64,000 bases of DNA from Tipula vernalis (lineage: Eukaryota > Arthropoda > Insecta > Diptera > Tipulidae): NCBI GenBank assembly GCA_958295665.1, contig OY282558.1:326651106-326715105 (forward strand), written 5' to 3'. Of this stretch, positions 34,700 through 46,327 are shown one piece after another. The notes under the pieces were generated by a model. It was given only the letters and a program-made list of their open reading frames with translations. It did not search any database and was not told where the DNA came from. Made by a program: the position numbers and the translations under genes. Within the stretch, counting starts at the first letter, position 1, and the number at the start of each line of letters is the position of its first letter.

Positions 34700-35880
34700 T
34701 GTTTACCTAACAAAGAACGATGGGGCAGCTTCAAATGTAAGCACTATCCATAATATTGTTTAAAATTATATTTTATTAAAATGAGATTTAATAAATCAAG
34801 TTAAAAATTATAAGTTTCCTATTTTTATAATTTCTTTTCGCTATTTTTGCTACATACTTTCCTGTTTTTGAGTATGTCTTCCTAAACTTCATTAAAAAAT
34901 ATTTTGAGCCAATTTCGAATTCAATGAATGTTTCCTTGAAATATTGTTTACGTCGTTCTAGCATTTGCTTGATATCAGCATCTGTTCGTCTATTCTGGAA
35001 ACGATGTATCATTGCTGCTGGCAGTGATTCCCCTTTGTATGCTTCTATTTTGTTCTATAAATATCCAGTACCACTCCATCGCCTTTTCTTTCGATAGAAC
35101 GTTCAGATTACTGATTAAAAATTAGGTTATATCATTTGCTTCCGCTAATCGTCCTACTCGGTAAATAAATCGCTCTATTGGAATTACACTACCTTCGCTG
35201 CTAAAGAAAATATTTCAACGATGGATCCCAATCCAATCGATCCTGTACAACCTGTTAAACGAATTTGATTCGAGACCCTCAAAATACGAGAAATTGCGCT
35301 AGTTGTCTGCTGTTTAGTTCATGTCTCTTCTCCAGTGACTCGACCGAGTTTTCGACATTTGGTATTGAACTTTGCTTCTCGTGCAGATATTGAAAGCAAG
35401 CCGAAAGTTTGTTGAATACTATAGTTAAATGTATTCTTCGTAGTCGTCCCAAGACATAAGTTGCTCCAGTTATTTGTCATTTTATCCTGAACAGTTCTTA
35501 TTTATTTGCACATATTTGGATTTCACGCCTAGGATACTGCGCACCCATTTGGTGACCTTTTTAACTGTAGATGAGTGAACTACCTGTGTAAGACGAAATG
35601 TCAGGAGTTAAACCAAAAAATTGTGTGGATCTGATCCTAGAGATTTGCCAGTTGGCCATATACGAGTACATAATGAAGTAACTAGAAGCTATCCCAATAT
35701 TAAAAAACACCTCTCTTATTTTTTACGGATCGTCAGGCGCTTCAACTCCATTTGGTACTACTCAGTTTCGAGTGGGGTTATAGCCTATCTCTGGTATATG
35801 ACGTTATGGTTGTACGTACTAAAACTGACATTTCTTATATCTTCGTGGTCGTAGTATATTTCCAAAGTAGTGTGTAGACG
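34700..35880. other. No confident gene, possibly decayed LINE 5' part
   Basis: No motif could be confirmed. It precedes a LINE pol fossil on the same (+) strand and may contain its ORF1 remnants. A minus-strand ORF at 34788 is hydrophilic and unrecognised. Confidence 0.3.
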
Positions 35881-37620
35881 AACAGCTCATGATCATTGAC
35901 GACTTCAATGTGGATGATGTTTTAAGCCCTCTATCAACAAAACAATTGCAACAAACAGAACACTTTTGAATTGGGTATTTTCATCTGTTATTATGTATTC
36001 GGATATTTCTTCATATGATGATTTTACTGGATGTGTGAACGCCTACCATACTCCAATAAAGATAAACTATTTTCCTTGTAAAACACAATACTAATTCTTT
36101 TCATTTTGGTTTTAAGCAACTGTCAACTGTGATTGGGACTCTAGGGAGTTCCTTAGACGGGGAGAAATTTTTAATGAAACTGTTTTATTGTTCTACGAAC
36201 TACTAAAGACTGGTATTGAAACGTATTAAATAAAAATGAATCTCGGTTTCGTAAACACGGTACAATATGAAACTTGATACGGTTCAAAGGGAATTTAAAT
36301 AACCACATTCTGAAGATTGATGTTGATTTAACGTCCAATTCCAGAAATTCCTGGAATTTCATAAATGGTAAAAGGGAAGTAGTTAGTTTTACTTTATATG
36401 GATGACTTTTTTCGAATTCATTGGCGATTTAGCAGTCATTACGAACCACAACACATAACACGTCTCCAATTTTGTGGTAATCTTAAAGAATTTAGCCTAT
36501 TAAAATTTACAAAAACGGAGGTTTATGATTGCTTGCCTCTTCTCGATGTAAATAATTCGGACTAGTTTTTCCTGACCCTATAATATTTTTCATTCGTCTG
36601 ATTTTTAAATCTGGTAAAAGATGTGAAATTAGCAATTATCGAAGAATTGCTGTTATTTCCGCCTTATTCAAACTTTTCGAAGCAAAGATGCAGAAATTCT
36701 TGTTTTTTCATGTGAAAACTTTTATTTTGCATGTGCAACACGAATTTTATGCGGGAAGTCTATGCAATTACCAATCTGGTCTCTTTGTGGACATTGATTG
36801 CTATGGTAGGATTGAAGGCTGGCAACAAGTGGATGTAGTTTATACTGACTTGATCATTCGATTCTTATATATAATCTAGAGAAACTAAATTGTGAGTATG
36901 AAGTGGATGCAATCTTTCCTTTCTGATCCTGCTTTTCATTTATTTCGTATAACTTTTTAAATACCGCAAGGTATCACGTTGGCCAACTTCTGTTCTCATT
37001 ATTTATTAAAAATGGTGTGGAGTGATTTGAATTTGCAAAATATTCGCATCGATTTCTACAATGTCTGTTCGTTTAAAATTACAAAGTGATTTGAACAAGT
37101 TTTGCGTTCACCTAATCTTCAGCAGTACTTTCTTTATAATAAGGCTGTTGACAGGGTTAAGTGCATGTCTAACTTGATTCTATTATTGCTGAAGCTTACA
37201 TTATATTAGGCTTAACTAAGCGCAATTGTGTTTTGTGACCAGCTTACACTCAAATGTTTATACATATTCTTGAATTCGCTTCTCATGTCTGGTTACCATT
37301 TAATCAGGGTCATTCAGCGAGAATTGAACTCAAATTTTATGATTGGCTTTTAACCAAAGGTAAAGAATGTAAGTTTGTGGATAATGTTAGGCTATAGAAG
37401 GCGAAGGGATGTACCAATTTGAGATGCTTGAATTTGAATTTATGGTTACTAAGTTTTGAAATATTAAATTGATTTCGTAGAAAACTGATGTATATCGCCG
37501 GATTATTGTTTTTATCTAAAGGTATCTTCGGAATAAAGTTGTGGCTTCCCACCACGCTCATTCCAGACTGCTAAATTTTGTAGCCCTCGATACATAAATA
37601 ATTATCGGGTTGTCCAGATG
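35881..37620 (+). pseudogene. Decayed non-LTR retrotransposon pol
   Basis: Order of blocks on the + strand: LMIIDDFNVDDVL (endonuclease GDFN-type motif, 35880-35925), IFKSGKRCEISNYRRIAVIS, ALFKLFE (RT motif 1, about 36600-36680), QHEFYAGSL, QVDVVYTD (motif A region, about 36826-36850), IPQG (36963) and LEFASHVWLPFNQGHSARIE (about 37272-37330). Stops and shifts are abundant. The FSKAFD part of motif A and the YADD box are not recognisable. The order and motifs fit Jockey-like LINEs. Confidence 0.75.
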
Positions 37621-38089
37621 ATTTTTGTTTTCGAAAGTTTGGTAAAAATGTATATTTTGGTCTAAATGCACCTTAGCACTTTTCATCATCATTCACATAA
37701 TAAAATAACATTGCCTTCCGATTAATATTTACGAAATGGGACATTCTGCGCCAGAATATTCAGTTAATTATACCGTAACTACACCATCCTTCCATTTCAA
37801 ACTTTAATTCGATAGTTGTCGAATCTCTGCAGCCGTATTCTTGAATTTAATCGAAAAATGTGACCGGTAACTTACATAGTTGTATATAGAAATTTAAATT
37901 TTCGATTGAAATGATATCTTTTAAGATCAATTGAAAACGAAAGATAAGTAAAATAGGGAAATCATACCAAGAATTGCAAAACGAAAATTTAAAATGCTAA
38001 CATTTTTTTTAACCCAATTTATTCAACCTCATTTTAATAAATGACAATTTTTAACAATATTATGGATATGTATTGCTTACCGATGCAGT
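37621..38089. other. No gene recognised
   Basis: AT-rich DNA between the LINE fossil and the third micro-ORF unit. The possible second exon of that unit (about 38092-38172) abuts its right side. Confidence 0.35.
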
Positions 38090-38234
38090 TTTAAACAAAA
38101 TTTGAGCATTTTGTGAGGTCTGTTCCACCCAAGGTCCCATCGTTCTTTGTTAATTGTAATTAGGAAATCTACAGAAATTTAAAGAATTTAAAAATTTAAC
38201 AATATCAAAATTTATTTCAAAGATTACCTTTGGA

Positions 38235-38288
38235 TTAGAATGTGCAAGTGACTGTCCAATCTCTGTAGTAACATTCAGCTCCGTACAT
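38235..38288 (-). CDS. 17-codon micro-ORF, copy 3 (hypothetical)
   Basis: ATG 38288 to TAA 38235 encodes MYGAECYYRDWTVTCTF, identical in protein to copy 2. AAAG|GTAATC follows the stop, and an acceptor AATTTCTGTAG lies near 38172. The next exon-like segment continues in the exon-1 frame beyond the stop as DFLITINKERWDLGWNRPH and so on. It also contains an ATG-led frame MGPWVEQTSQNAQILFKTAS ending at a GTAAGC donor (38092). Which frame, if either, is used cannot be told. Upstream TATAAAATGG lies at about 38388-38397. Confidence 0.4.
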   Translation of the reverse strand: MYGAECYYRDWTVTCTF

Positions 38289-38387
38289 TTTTAATTGTTT
38301 TTATTTTTATAATAAAATAAAGTGAGTCTGATCAACGAGATCGGATTTTGATTTGATAATATAATTTCAAGACGTTTGCCATTTTAT

Positions 38388-38398
38388 ACTAAAAATTT
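38388..38398 (-). promoter_or_regulatory. TATA box of micro-ORF copy 3
   Basis: AGTATAAAATGG on the minus strand, about 100 bp before the ATG, within a block shared by all three copies. Confidence 0.4.
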
Positions 38399-38479
38399 CT
38401 CTCGGTCAGGCTTCAATTTGTTTACTATTTTAATAATCAACTGATAGCAGGGGATTTTAATTGTGGAATCTACTCATTC

Positions 38480-39951
38480 GTTTGGCGGAATGTAATTTTG
38501 TTATCAGAAAATTTTTTATTTCCTTTTAAATACATTTTTTGCTTTGTATATAAATTTCGACGGAATGGAAAATTTGCTTGAATTTGTAATTGTTACTGGG
38601 GATTTTTTATAGTTATGTACATAAATATAATTCATGATTTGGGATTTTATTATAGGATATTCATATTTGGGATACCGCACTTAATCGTGCAAGAAAACCT
38701 TGCAACTAACATATTGTTTACAAGCTAAGATTATCAAAATCAAAGAAGACAATATTGAAGCCCGTTGAAAATCCCAAATGATTACCTGCATATTTTTCAC
38801 TTTATAAGTTACATATTTTGATAGAGGAAGTGGGACCACTGATTAGTACTAACTGCAGAGGAAAACCAAAGCGCGCATTTATAATTGATTTTGCAGACCA
38901 TTATTGCTTGGCCAGTGGTGGCCAAGCCAAATGAGTTTTTTTGATAATAAATAGAAATAAAACTTCGATTAGAAAAAAAGTGAACTGGACAATGCGGTAA
39001 TTATTTATGTATTGAGAGTCACAGAATTTATCACTTGGAACTTGATGTGAGGGCCACCGTAGACCGTACACCCTTTTACACACTGTCATGTGAGGCCAGC
39101 TTTAAAAGTATAAAAGGTACTCTTTTATAGTTTTGACAGTAGTATGTTAGGTTAGAGTTTTTCCTGTACACGAACAGACACATGTAATTCTAAATATTAA
39201 TAAAGAATATTAATCCACACTTATTATTTTTATCTACGAACAATATCTTGTTTAGAAAAACACACGTAACAAAACTGAAGTATAGGAAAGGAATGTTAGT
39301 TAGTAATAGAGACTCGACAACTCGTTTTCAGCCACCTATACAGTCGATAGTTAGTAGATTTGTTATTAATTTTTATTTTTTTATGACCAATTGTTAAAAC
39401 AACAAGGCAACACAATCTCCTAATACAGCATTCCGCATTAGAACCGCAAGTTCTGAAAAGCTGTGTTCATTATGTTCCATGCGGTCACCCAAATTTGTAT
39501 TAACCATGGCAAATCTTGTTTGACTTTCTTGTGGTAGCTGTTGCGTCTCTTCTTTTTCGTTTACTCGCCTCTCCCAACCCCCCCCCCCCCTCCCCCATCC
39601 AAAGTTAAACTGGTTTATTTTTTGTACTGAATAAAGGTTAATATAGGTTATTCCGGGTTGTAGCCACGTAAATATTTTTTACGAAGAAGGTGAAATTATT
39701 AATAATTTCACCTTTTTCGAAATAGATACAGAACTAGTGACATTTTTGGCATATGACATGACTACACTTCGTAATGATAGGTATAGACAACATGTTTGAC
39801 ACTGTATTCAAAATCAAGAAAATCCAAGTACTAAGCCTAGATATCATTGCGTTGTAAATTTAGAGCGCTTCTTTTGTTGGGACCTTGTTGAAAGCTATTT
39901 AATTCTATGCTGATATGATCGTAATGTATATTAGCAGAGCACCCTGTATTT
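38480..39951. other. No gene recognised
   Basis: AT-rich. Small features: GCTTGGCCA...TGGCCAAGC stem (38908-38930), a poly-C run (39578-39594) and a 28-bp perfect palindrome AAGGTGAAATTATT/AATAATTTCACCTT (39687-39714). No ORF of note. Confidence 0.4.
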
Positions 39952-40650
39952 TATAGAGCCATAATCAAAAAATCTGAGCTTTTATAAGGAAATTAGAAAC
40001 GAGGAAAAAACGAAACTTTTCATAGTAAAACACACAAAACATATGGGAAATCACTTTTTTTCCTAAGACAAATTTTTAAATGAAAACGTTACAAATTCTT
40101 AATTATGATTTCTGAAATACTTTCATAAATGTTTGAATTTCAACATACATGAATATCGTTTAAGTAAATCGTTTTCATTTTCTTGTAATAATTGATTTAT
40201 TTAAACCAAAATATTAAAAAAAATTCATAACAACAGCATTCTGGTCAAATTGAAATAAAAGCTTACTACGATTCGTTTGGTTATTAAGTCAATATACATT
40301 ACATAGATGGCAGTGATGGGCGTAAAAATTTGGAAAAATCGTACCAAAAATTACCACCTGGGGAAATTTCAAGTTCAAAAATTGTAGGAAAAGCAAAACA
40401 AATTCACAAAATATAGGAACGTGTGATAATTTTGCGATTAATGCTGTGTGCCTCAGAAGACTTTTCAAACTAAACTTTTAAAATTTTGAAGCTTTCGCTA
40501 TTTCCTTATAGATGCTTGGTGAAAAGGCAGTGTACGAGGTTACTTTTCGACGACTTTTCAATTTGTATGACATACTGTTTAAAATACGTAGTCAGGAAAG
40601 CCCGGTACAAATTGAGAACGAGTAAAGAAAATGACATTCCCTTTTTTACC

Positions 40651-40926
40651 AAATTATGTAACATAATTATTAAAATAGTTAAAACTGTATGATTTTAATG
40701 AACGATAGTTAAAATATCGTGCATTTACTAAAAATAAAATTTAAAATTTTAACAGTTTTAATACAAAATTTCAATTTATCATCGTAAATTAAAACGATAA
40801 AATGAAATTTTGTATTAAAACTATTAAAATTTTAAATTTAATTTTTAGTAAATGAACGTTATTTTAACTCTTGTTAATTAAAATCATACAGTTTTAATAA
40901 TTTTAATAATTTTCTTACATAATTCA
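40651..40926. mobile_element. Palindromic MITE (about 276 bp)
   Basis: The two halves are reverse complements for about 125 bp each with roughly one difference in ten (AATTATGTAA at both ends, AAACTGTATGATTTTAAT and CATTTACTAAAAAT inside). The centre is near 40788. No ORF. It sits at the broken end of the Gypsy fragment. Confidence 0.85.
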
Positions 40927-40929
40927 GTT

Positions 40930-42947
40930 TATAAGTAATCGGTTTCTCATCGGTCAGCTCAATATGCATTTTTTTGTTTGGACTTGGCGTTCTCTTCTCT
41001 GGATTTTAGTTTACTACCAATAATCGAATTCTATCCGCCACTTCACGATCATTAATATGGTTTATGTTCAGCGGAAGTTCTCCATGCTCAATCACCATTG
41101 AAACGTTTCCCGGAATGAATTTTCTCATAGTAATTCCAGTCGGCGTATGATTTATCAAATCTCTACCGAAATCTCTACCCAATAAAAAGTCAACTGGTAA
41201 TATTCCATCAGGAACTATGTGAATTGTGGTCTCATATACTTCATCCTCTATTTTTAGCTGTGCATTAAACCTACCTACGGTTGATACATCTCTGGACCCC
41301 GCACCATGGAATATTGTGCACTCCTCGCTAAATTCGCAAATGCCCGTTTCCAATGAATTTTTTATGTGACATTAACTAATGTCGCTTCCGGTATCAACTA
41401 GTGCACAAAGCTCATTTCCATTGAACATTACATTTTTGACAGCTTTAGATGAACAATCATCCTAATTCTCTATGTCTGCACAAGATTTAGAACTTTGAAC
41501 CATCAGATTTTTTCGAGTAGTCTTTTCCTAAATGTCCGGTTCCACCACAGTTGTAACTTCTTGGCATTCTTCGGAATCTATTTGACTTTTTGTTCTCAAT
41601 TGTCTTAGTTGTTACGCTCTCGATTGGTGCTTTTATCTTAATTTTTTGTTTGATTTCTTCATAAATTACGAGTTTACTTTTGAAATCATTCATGGAGGTT
41701 GATCCTTATAAAACCGCCTTATTAAGTTCATAATCGGTTATTAATCGATTATTGAAGCATCTTCCAAGTTGCTGGTTTGATCTAGTTCACGCATAGCGAT
41801 TAAATAATTTTTGAAAGATTCATCTTACTTTTTCTTCCTCTCTACCATGCGACACAGCAGAACTCACTTTCTTTTTGAACTCGTTGACTAAAATGTGTGG
41901 TTAGATTTTCCCAGGTATCAGTAACCGCCAAACGTAAACTGTCTTTTGCTGTTCCAGTTAACAGTCTTTTTGAATAAATAACTTTCTGTTCAGCATTTCT
42001 TTTCATACATACAGCAGCATCTTCGATATCCTGAATCCATTTCTCGACGGTATAATCATCTTTCCCGTTAAACTTCGAAAGCGATTCTTCGACATCTTTA
42101 AAACTTAAACAAGTTCCAGCAGTAGGCACGATAGTAGATTTCATTCTGATTTCTTTATCTTTCAACGCCATCTCCCGTGTTCTCAACTCTTCTAACTAGA
42201 TATTATCTTCCTGTTGGTTGCCGTTAAGTTCGCTAGCATTAGTCTCCCTACTTCTATTTGTCGTATCTTAGCTGTCATCACCCTCCATCAAAATGCTGCT
42301 CTTTGGTTGGTTCTATAGCACTGTATTATTTGAATTTAGCAGCTCATCATTCGCGACTCTTCTAAATATTTCCCTCATGTTACGCATAAAAGCGTCCTCA
42401 ATTTCAAGTGAATCATGAAGATTTTTTTTCGGCCCATCTCAGTTAACATTTTTTAATAATTTGTTATATACTAGCAAACCTTACTTTTAGCCCTAAAATC
42501 AAAACAACTTTACTTCATATATACATACATATGTATAAACCGAATAAATTATAAGAACCGTTCTAATTAAATTAAAACTCTATCCAACAACAGTTATTTT
42601 AAAATTTCACGCAAACGCCCTTGGTACAAAATACGGTACTTTATATTTCTCGACTCAAGAATTCGGTGTTATTCCACGGCACTTTATATCACGACAATTC
42701 TTGGTATATGGAAAATCCCTCACGGATATAAAAATTCGCCAACTATATAAACTTCACGATAAAGTTTTATACACGTTAATCATCACAAACTTAAATGTTT
42801 AATCGGTCGGTTTTCCCTGTTTGGAACACAACGTCTTAAACTCACCAAAACTAAACCTAAACGTACAAAACTACACATTTGCTTCAAGAAAACTCAATAG
42901 GTTAAGGAATTTCCTTAATATATGTTGCTCAAAACTATCCGCTGATC
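40930..42947 (-). pseudogene. Gypsy-type gag and protease, 5' part only
   Basis: Minus strand, from right to left. A gag block (LSKFNGKDDYTVEKWIQDIE, QKVIYSKRLLTGTAKDSLRL, 41850-42110) of the insect Gypsy type is followed by a CCHC-like knuckle (NCGGTGHLGKDYSK, 41500-41560, with the first Cys mutated). Next is a protease-derived segment with the LVDTGS region broken by a stop near 41370 and then FLLGRDFGRDL (about 41150). The sequence ends with the start of RT (MHIELTDEKPITYKLN). RT proper, integrase and the 3' LTR are missing. Frames are interrupted by several stops. Confidence 0.8.
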
Positions 42948-42965
42948 GATCCCGGTTGAGCCCCA
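42948..42965 (-). promoter_or_regulatory. Primer-binding site of the Gypsy fragment
   Basis: TGGGGCTCAACCGGGATC on the minus strand, 3 bp after the LTR end. It has the TGG start expected for pairing with a tRNA 3' end. Confidence 0.6.
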
Positions 42966-42968
42966 AAG

Positions 42969-43279
42969 TGTAGAGTTTAATTAGTTTTTAAGAAAAAAGC
43001 ACGAGTTGTATACTCGAAACACCAAAACCAATTGCTTTAATCTGATTATATGGTTAATAATGTTTCTGAAGTTAGCCCGAAAATTATCCCAGAAAAGTGT
43101 GTTGGCAACACTAATAAATAATGATACAACAATATCACGATATTTTACCTGTCATCCCAGAAAAATTTATCTATCCTGACATTATTTAGTGTCAGCCCGG
43201 AAAAAAACTGTCATGCTTGTTTTATTTCATCCCGAAAAAACTATCATGACAGTATTTATCCCAGAAAAATATTTTTACA
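42969..43279 (-). repeat. Gypsy 5' LTR (about 311 bp) with internal repeats
   Basis: On the minus strand it begins TGTAAAAATATTTTT and ends AACTCTACA, so it has TG...CA ends, followed by the primer site. Inside, ATCCCAGAAAAA-type phrases (plus strand) recur five times (43089, 43155, 43194, 43232, 43259), together with CTGTCATG and ATGACAG phrases. The second LTR is absent. Confidence 0.6.
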
Positions 43280-43500
43280 AGATATATGAGTTAATAAAAT
43301 GTAAAAATATTTTTTGGGATAAATTGATACAAATATTTCTTGTGTTTTCTAGCCAATAGCTGCACATTTTCAATACGAAAAGCGGAGCAATAGTTAAACG
43401 TAAGTTGTAATTCCAAGAATTGGTGCAAGAAACCATCATAAGCACAAGTATAACAATTCTAGATCCAAATAGGATTCTTAAAAGTCATACAAAATAAAAA

Positions 43501-44310
43501 TTAACGAGCACGGCTTGGTATAGGTTTTGTAGGCCATAGATAAAGCTTGCTTATGGCCACAGTAAAAAAAAATTGTATTAGCCGTTAGGCAGATATAGTC
43601 CCTTGAATTCATATAAGATATCAATTAACGAGCACGGCTTGGTATAGGTTTTGTAGGCCATAGATACAGCTTGCTTATGGCCACAGTAAAAACATATTTT
43701 ATTAGCCGTTAGGTAGATATAGTCCCTTGAAGTCATATAAGATATCAATTAACGAGCACGGCTTCGTATAGGTTTTGTAGGCCATGAAAACAACTTGCTT
43801 ATGGCCACAGAAAAAAAAAATGTATTAGCCGTTAGGTAGATATAGTCCCTTAAAGTCATATAAGATATCAATTAACGAGCACGGCTTGGTATAGGTTTTG
43901 TAGGCCATAGATACAGCTTGCTTATGGCCACAGTAAAAAAAAATTGTATTACCCGTTAGCCAGATATAGTCCCTTGAATTCATATAAGATATCAATTAAC
44001 GAGCACGGCTTGGTATAGGTATTGTAGGCCATAGATAAAGCTTGCTAATGGCCACTGTAAAAAAAAATTGTATTACCCGTTAGGTAGATATAGACCCTTG
44101 AAGTCATATAAGATATCAATTAACGAGCATGGCTTGGTATAGGTTTTGTAGGCCAAGAATAAACTTGCTTATTGCTACAGTAAAAAAAAAATTGTATTAG
44201 CCGTTAGCCAGATATTGTCCCTTTAATCATATAAGATATCAATTAACGAGCACGGCTTGGTATAGGTTTTGTAGGCCATAGATACAGCTTGCTTATGGAT
44301 ACAGTTTGCT
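43501..44310. repeat. Tandem array, seven units of about 124 bp
   Basis: Units start with TTAACGAGCACGGCTTGGTA at 43501, 43625, 43749, 43872, 43996, 44120 and 44243, with the last partial. Unit landmarks: TATAGGTTTTGTAGGCCATA, GCTTGCTTATGGCCACAGTA, TATTAGCCGTTAGGYAGATA and TAGTCCCTTGAATTCATATA. Units are highly similar. A single inverted unit lies at 45688-45790. It is non-coding. Confidence 0.97.
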
Positions 44311-44314
44311 TATT

Positions 44315-44603
44315 GGCGATTGTAAAAGTAGGGAAAGCGCCTCTCGAGGAAAAAAGTTAAAATGAAGCAACTGACAAAATATTTCTCATAAATGCAAAGA
44401 AAGAAAATTTTGCAATCCGGTAATTAAAAATTGTTTTTATAATCTAAAATTGAAGTTATTTACAACTATTAGCAATCTGGTAAGTAAAAATTGTGTTTAC
44501 AGTTCAAAATTGGAATTCTGTACAACAATTTCGAACGTCAAATTATCAGCTAGCTCAGTTTAAAAAATTTCCACTATATGGAATCTGTGATGCTCCAATC
44601 GTC
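44315..44603 (+). repeat. Direct repeat, left copy
   Basis: The block from GATTGTAAAAGTAGGGAAAG to GATGCTCCAATCGTC recurs at 45315-45571 with small differences. This copy directly follows the tandem array. Confidence 0.85.
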
Positions 44604-45127
44604 CTAAGTACTTTTCATACCAGCCGCCTCGCCTCGAAATATTTAGTTACCACAAATGCGAAGCTGAGACCCTTTCATACTGGTGGCGTTGGCTTTGAAC
44701 ATTCGGTTGCTATCAAATATTTTATTTAGATCTATTTTACACGTGAATTATAGCAAGAACTGAAATATTCTAAATTTGTAACGTACATATAAGCTAGATT
44801 TTTTGGTAAGTATGAAATATTTGTGCAAAAATTGTGATTTGTAGGTTATTTTGAGAAAGCACTTCGCTTTGTATTACTTTAAAATGTCGCAGTCGAGTGT
44901 GGAACGCGTTGCCTTGGCTTTGTAGATAACTTCATTGCAATATATTTTGTTTTCTTTTAAATTATCACTTAAAAATAAATTATTTTTCAACAAATTGAAT
45001 TTATTACTATAAAATTAAACAGTATCAATCGAATAAAACTAATTTACTTAGTTAAAAAACGAAATAAAAAATGTTTATTTACGAAGCTCAAAGCCGAGGC
45101 GAGGCGCCTGGTATGAAAAGTACTTAA
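44603..45127. mobile_element. TIR pair interrupting the repeat
   Basis: CTAAGTACTTTTCATACCAG at 44604 and CTGGTATGAAAAGTACTTAA at about 45107-45126 are inverted, continuing with CGCCTCGCCTCG/CGAGGCGAGGCG. The left junction follows CCAATCGTC, where the second direct-repeat copy continues differently, consistent with an insertion here. About 525 bp, no ORF. Confidence 0.65.
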
Positions 45128-45800
45128 GGGTCATCTCTAGACTTTTCCATAGTAAACTGGGGAATTACTTGGGAATTTGATTTGAACGTGATCGAGTCTT
45201 CGATGCATTAGGTTTCTATTTGAATTGAATCAGATTCATTTGTTTCTTATTTAAATCAAATATGAATCTTATACATCGAAGACTCGATCACGTTCTGACA
45301 GTCAAAGATATTTATGATTGTAAAAGTAGAGAAAGCACCTCTCGACAAAATGACATTCGTCACAAATGCGATGAAAGAAAATTTAGCAATCCGGTAATTA
45401 AAAATTGTTTTTATAATCCAAAAATGAAATTATTTACAATTATTACAATCTGATAAGTAAAAGTTGTGTTTACAGTTCAAAAATTGTTTACAACAATTTC
45501 GAACGTCAAATTTTCAGCTAATTAAGTTTCGAAATTTTCCACTAGATGGAATCCGTGATGCTCCAATCGTCAATAGGCAGATTTATCGATAATCACTGTG
45601 TTCCATTGGAAACAATTTGCTACTGCCAAGTACTTGTAAGTAGATGTTCAATTGAACGGAAATTTATTTTTTCATATAACGGCTAATACAATTTTTTTTT
45701 ACTGTGGTCATAAGCAAGCTGTATCTATGGCCTACAAAACCTATATGAAGCCGTGCTCGTTAATTGATATCCTATATGACTTCTAGGGACCAGTAATTTA
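45128..45800. repeat. Hairpin, right direct-repeat copy and an inverted array unit
   Basis: GAACGTGATCGAGTCTTCGA (about 45184-45203) is complemented by TCGAAGACTCGATCACGTTC (about 45277-45296). The right copy of the direct repeat spans about 45312-45571. At 45688-45790 one unit of the 124-bp repeat appears in inverse orientation. Confidence 0.8.
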
Positions 45801-46240
45801 TGCTTTGTGCAACTTCAAAATACTTTTTCGAATAGTTTGTATAAGTGAATATTGTAATGATTACTCAATGTGAATTTTTGGCTACCTATTTATTTATAAT
45901 ATATTTTACGTGCCTAATAGTGTTTTTATTAATCACAAACGAACAAGTATATTATGATTTTGTTTTATTTTGCATATTTAATTTCTACGACAGATTATAT
46001 AATTATATTTTGTTTCGTTATAGTTTTCATAATATGCTAGTTATAATATATTAGTATTACTATATTTAACTATAATCGTTTTCTGGGATTTTTTTCTGGG
46101 CTAATTTCACAGAGGTTGGTTAATAATCGTTTTACATAACAGAAATAATATATAAAGCAATTATACAATTTAAATATAACATAAAATACGATACAGGCTG
46201 CATCCGAATTGAGTTGAACAAATTCGGATACCATAAATCC

Positions 46241-46242
<2 letters not shown>

Positions 46243-46322
<80 letters not shown>

Positions 46323-46327
46323 TATAA
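46243..46327. repeat. (TA)n microsatellite
   Basis: About 85 bp of TA repeats with two CATA interruptions, near the right end of the 6.1-kb element. Confidence 0.98.

Noticed and set aside
34430..38480. The inverted micro-ORF units at 34.5 and 38.3 kb as TIRs of one large element
   Set aside because: A third copy at 26.5 kb stands alone with the same extent, and the space between contains an unrelated LINE fossil, so independent dispersed copies fit better.
43501..44310. Regular repeats resembling a CRISPR array
   Set aside because: The whole 124-bp unit is repeated with no unique spacers, and the context is eukaryotic transposon DNA. This is a tandem satellite.
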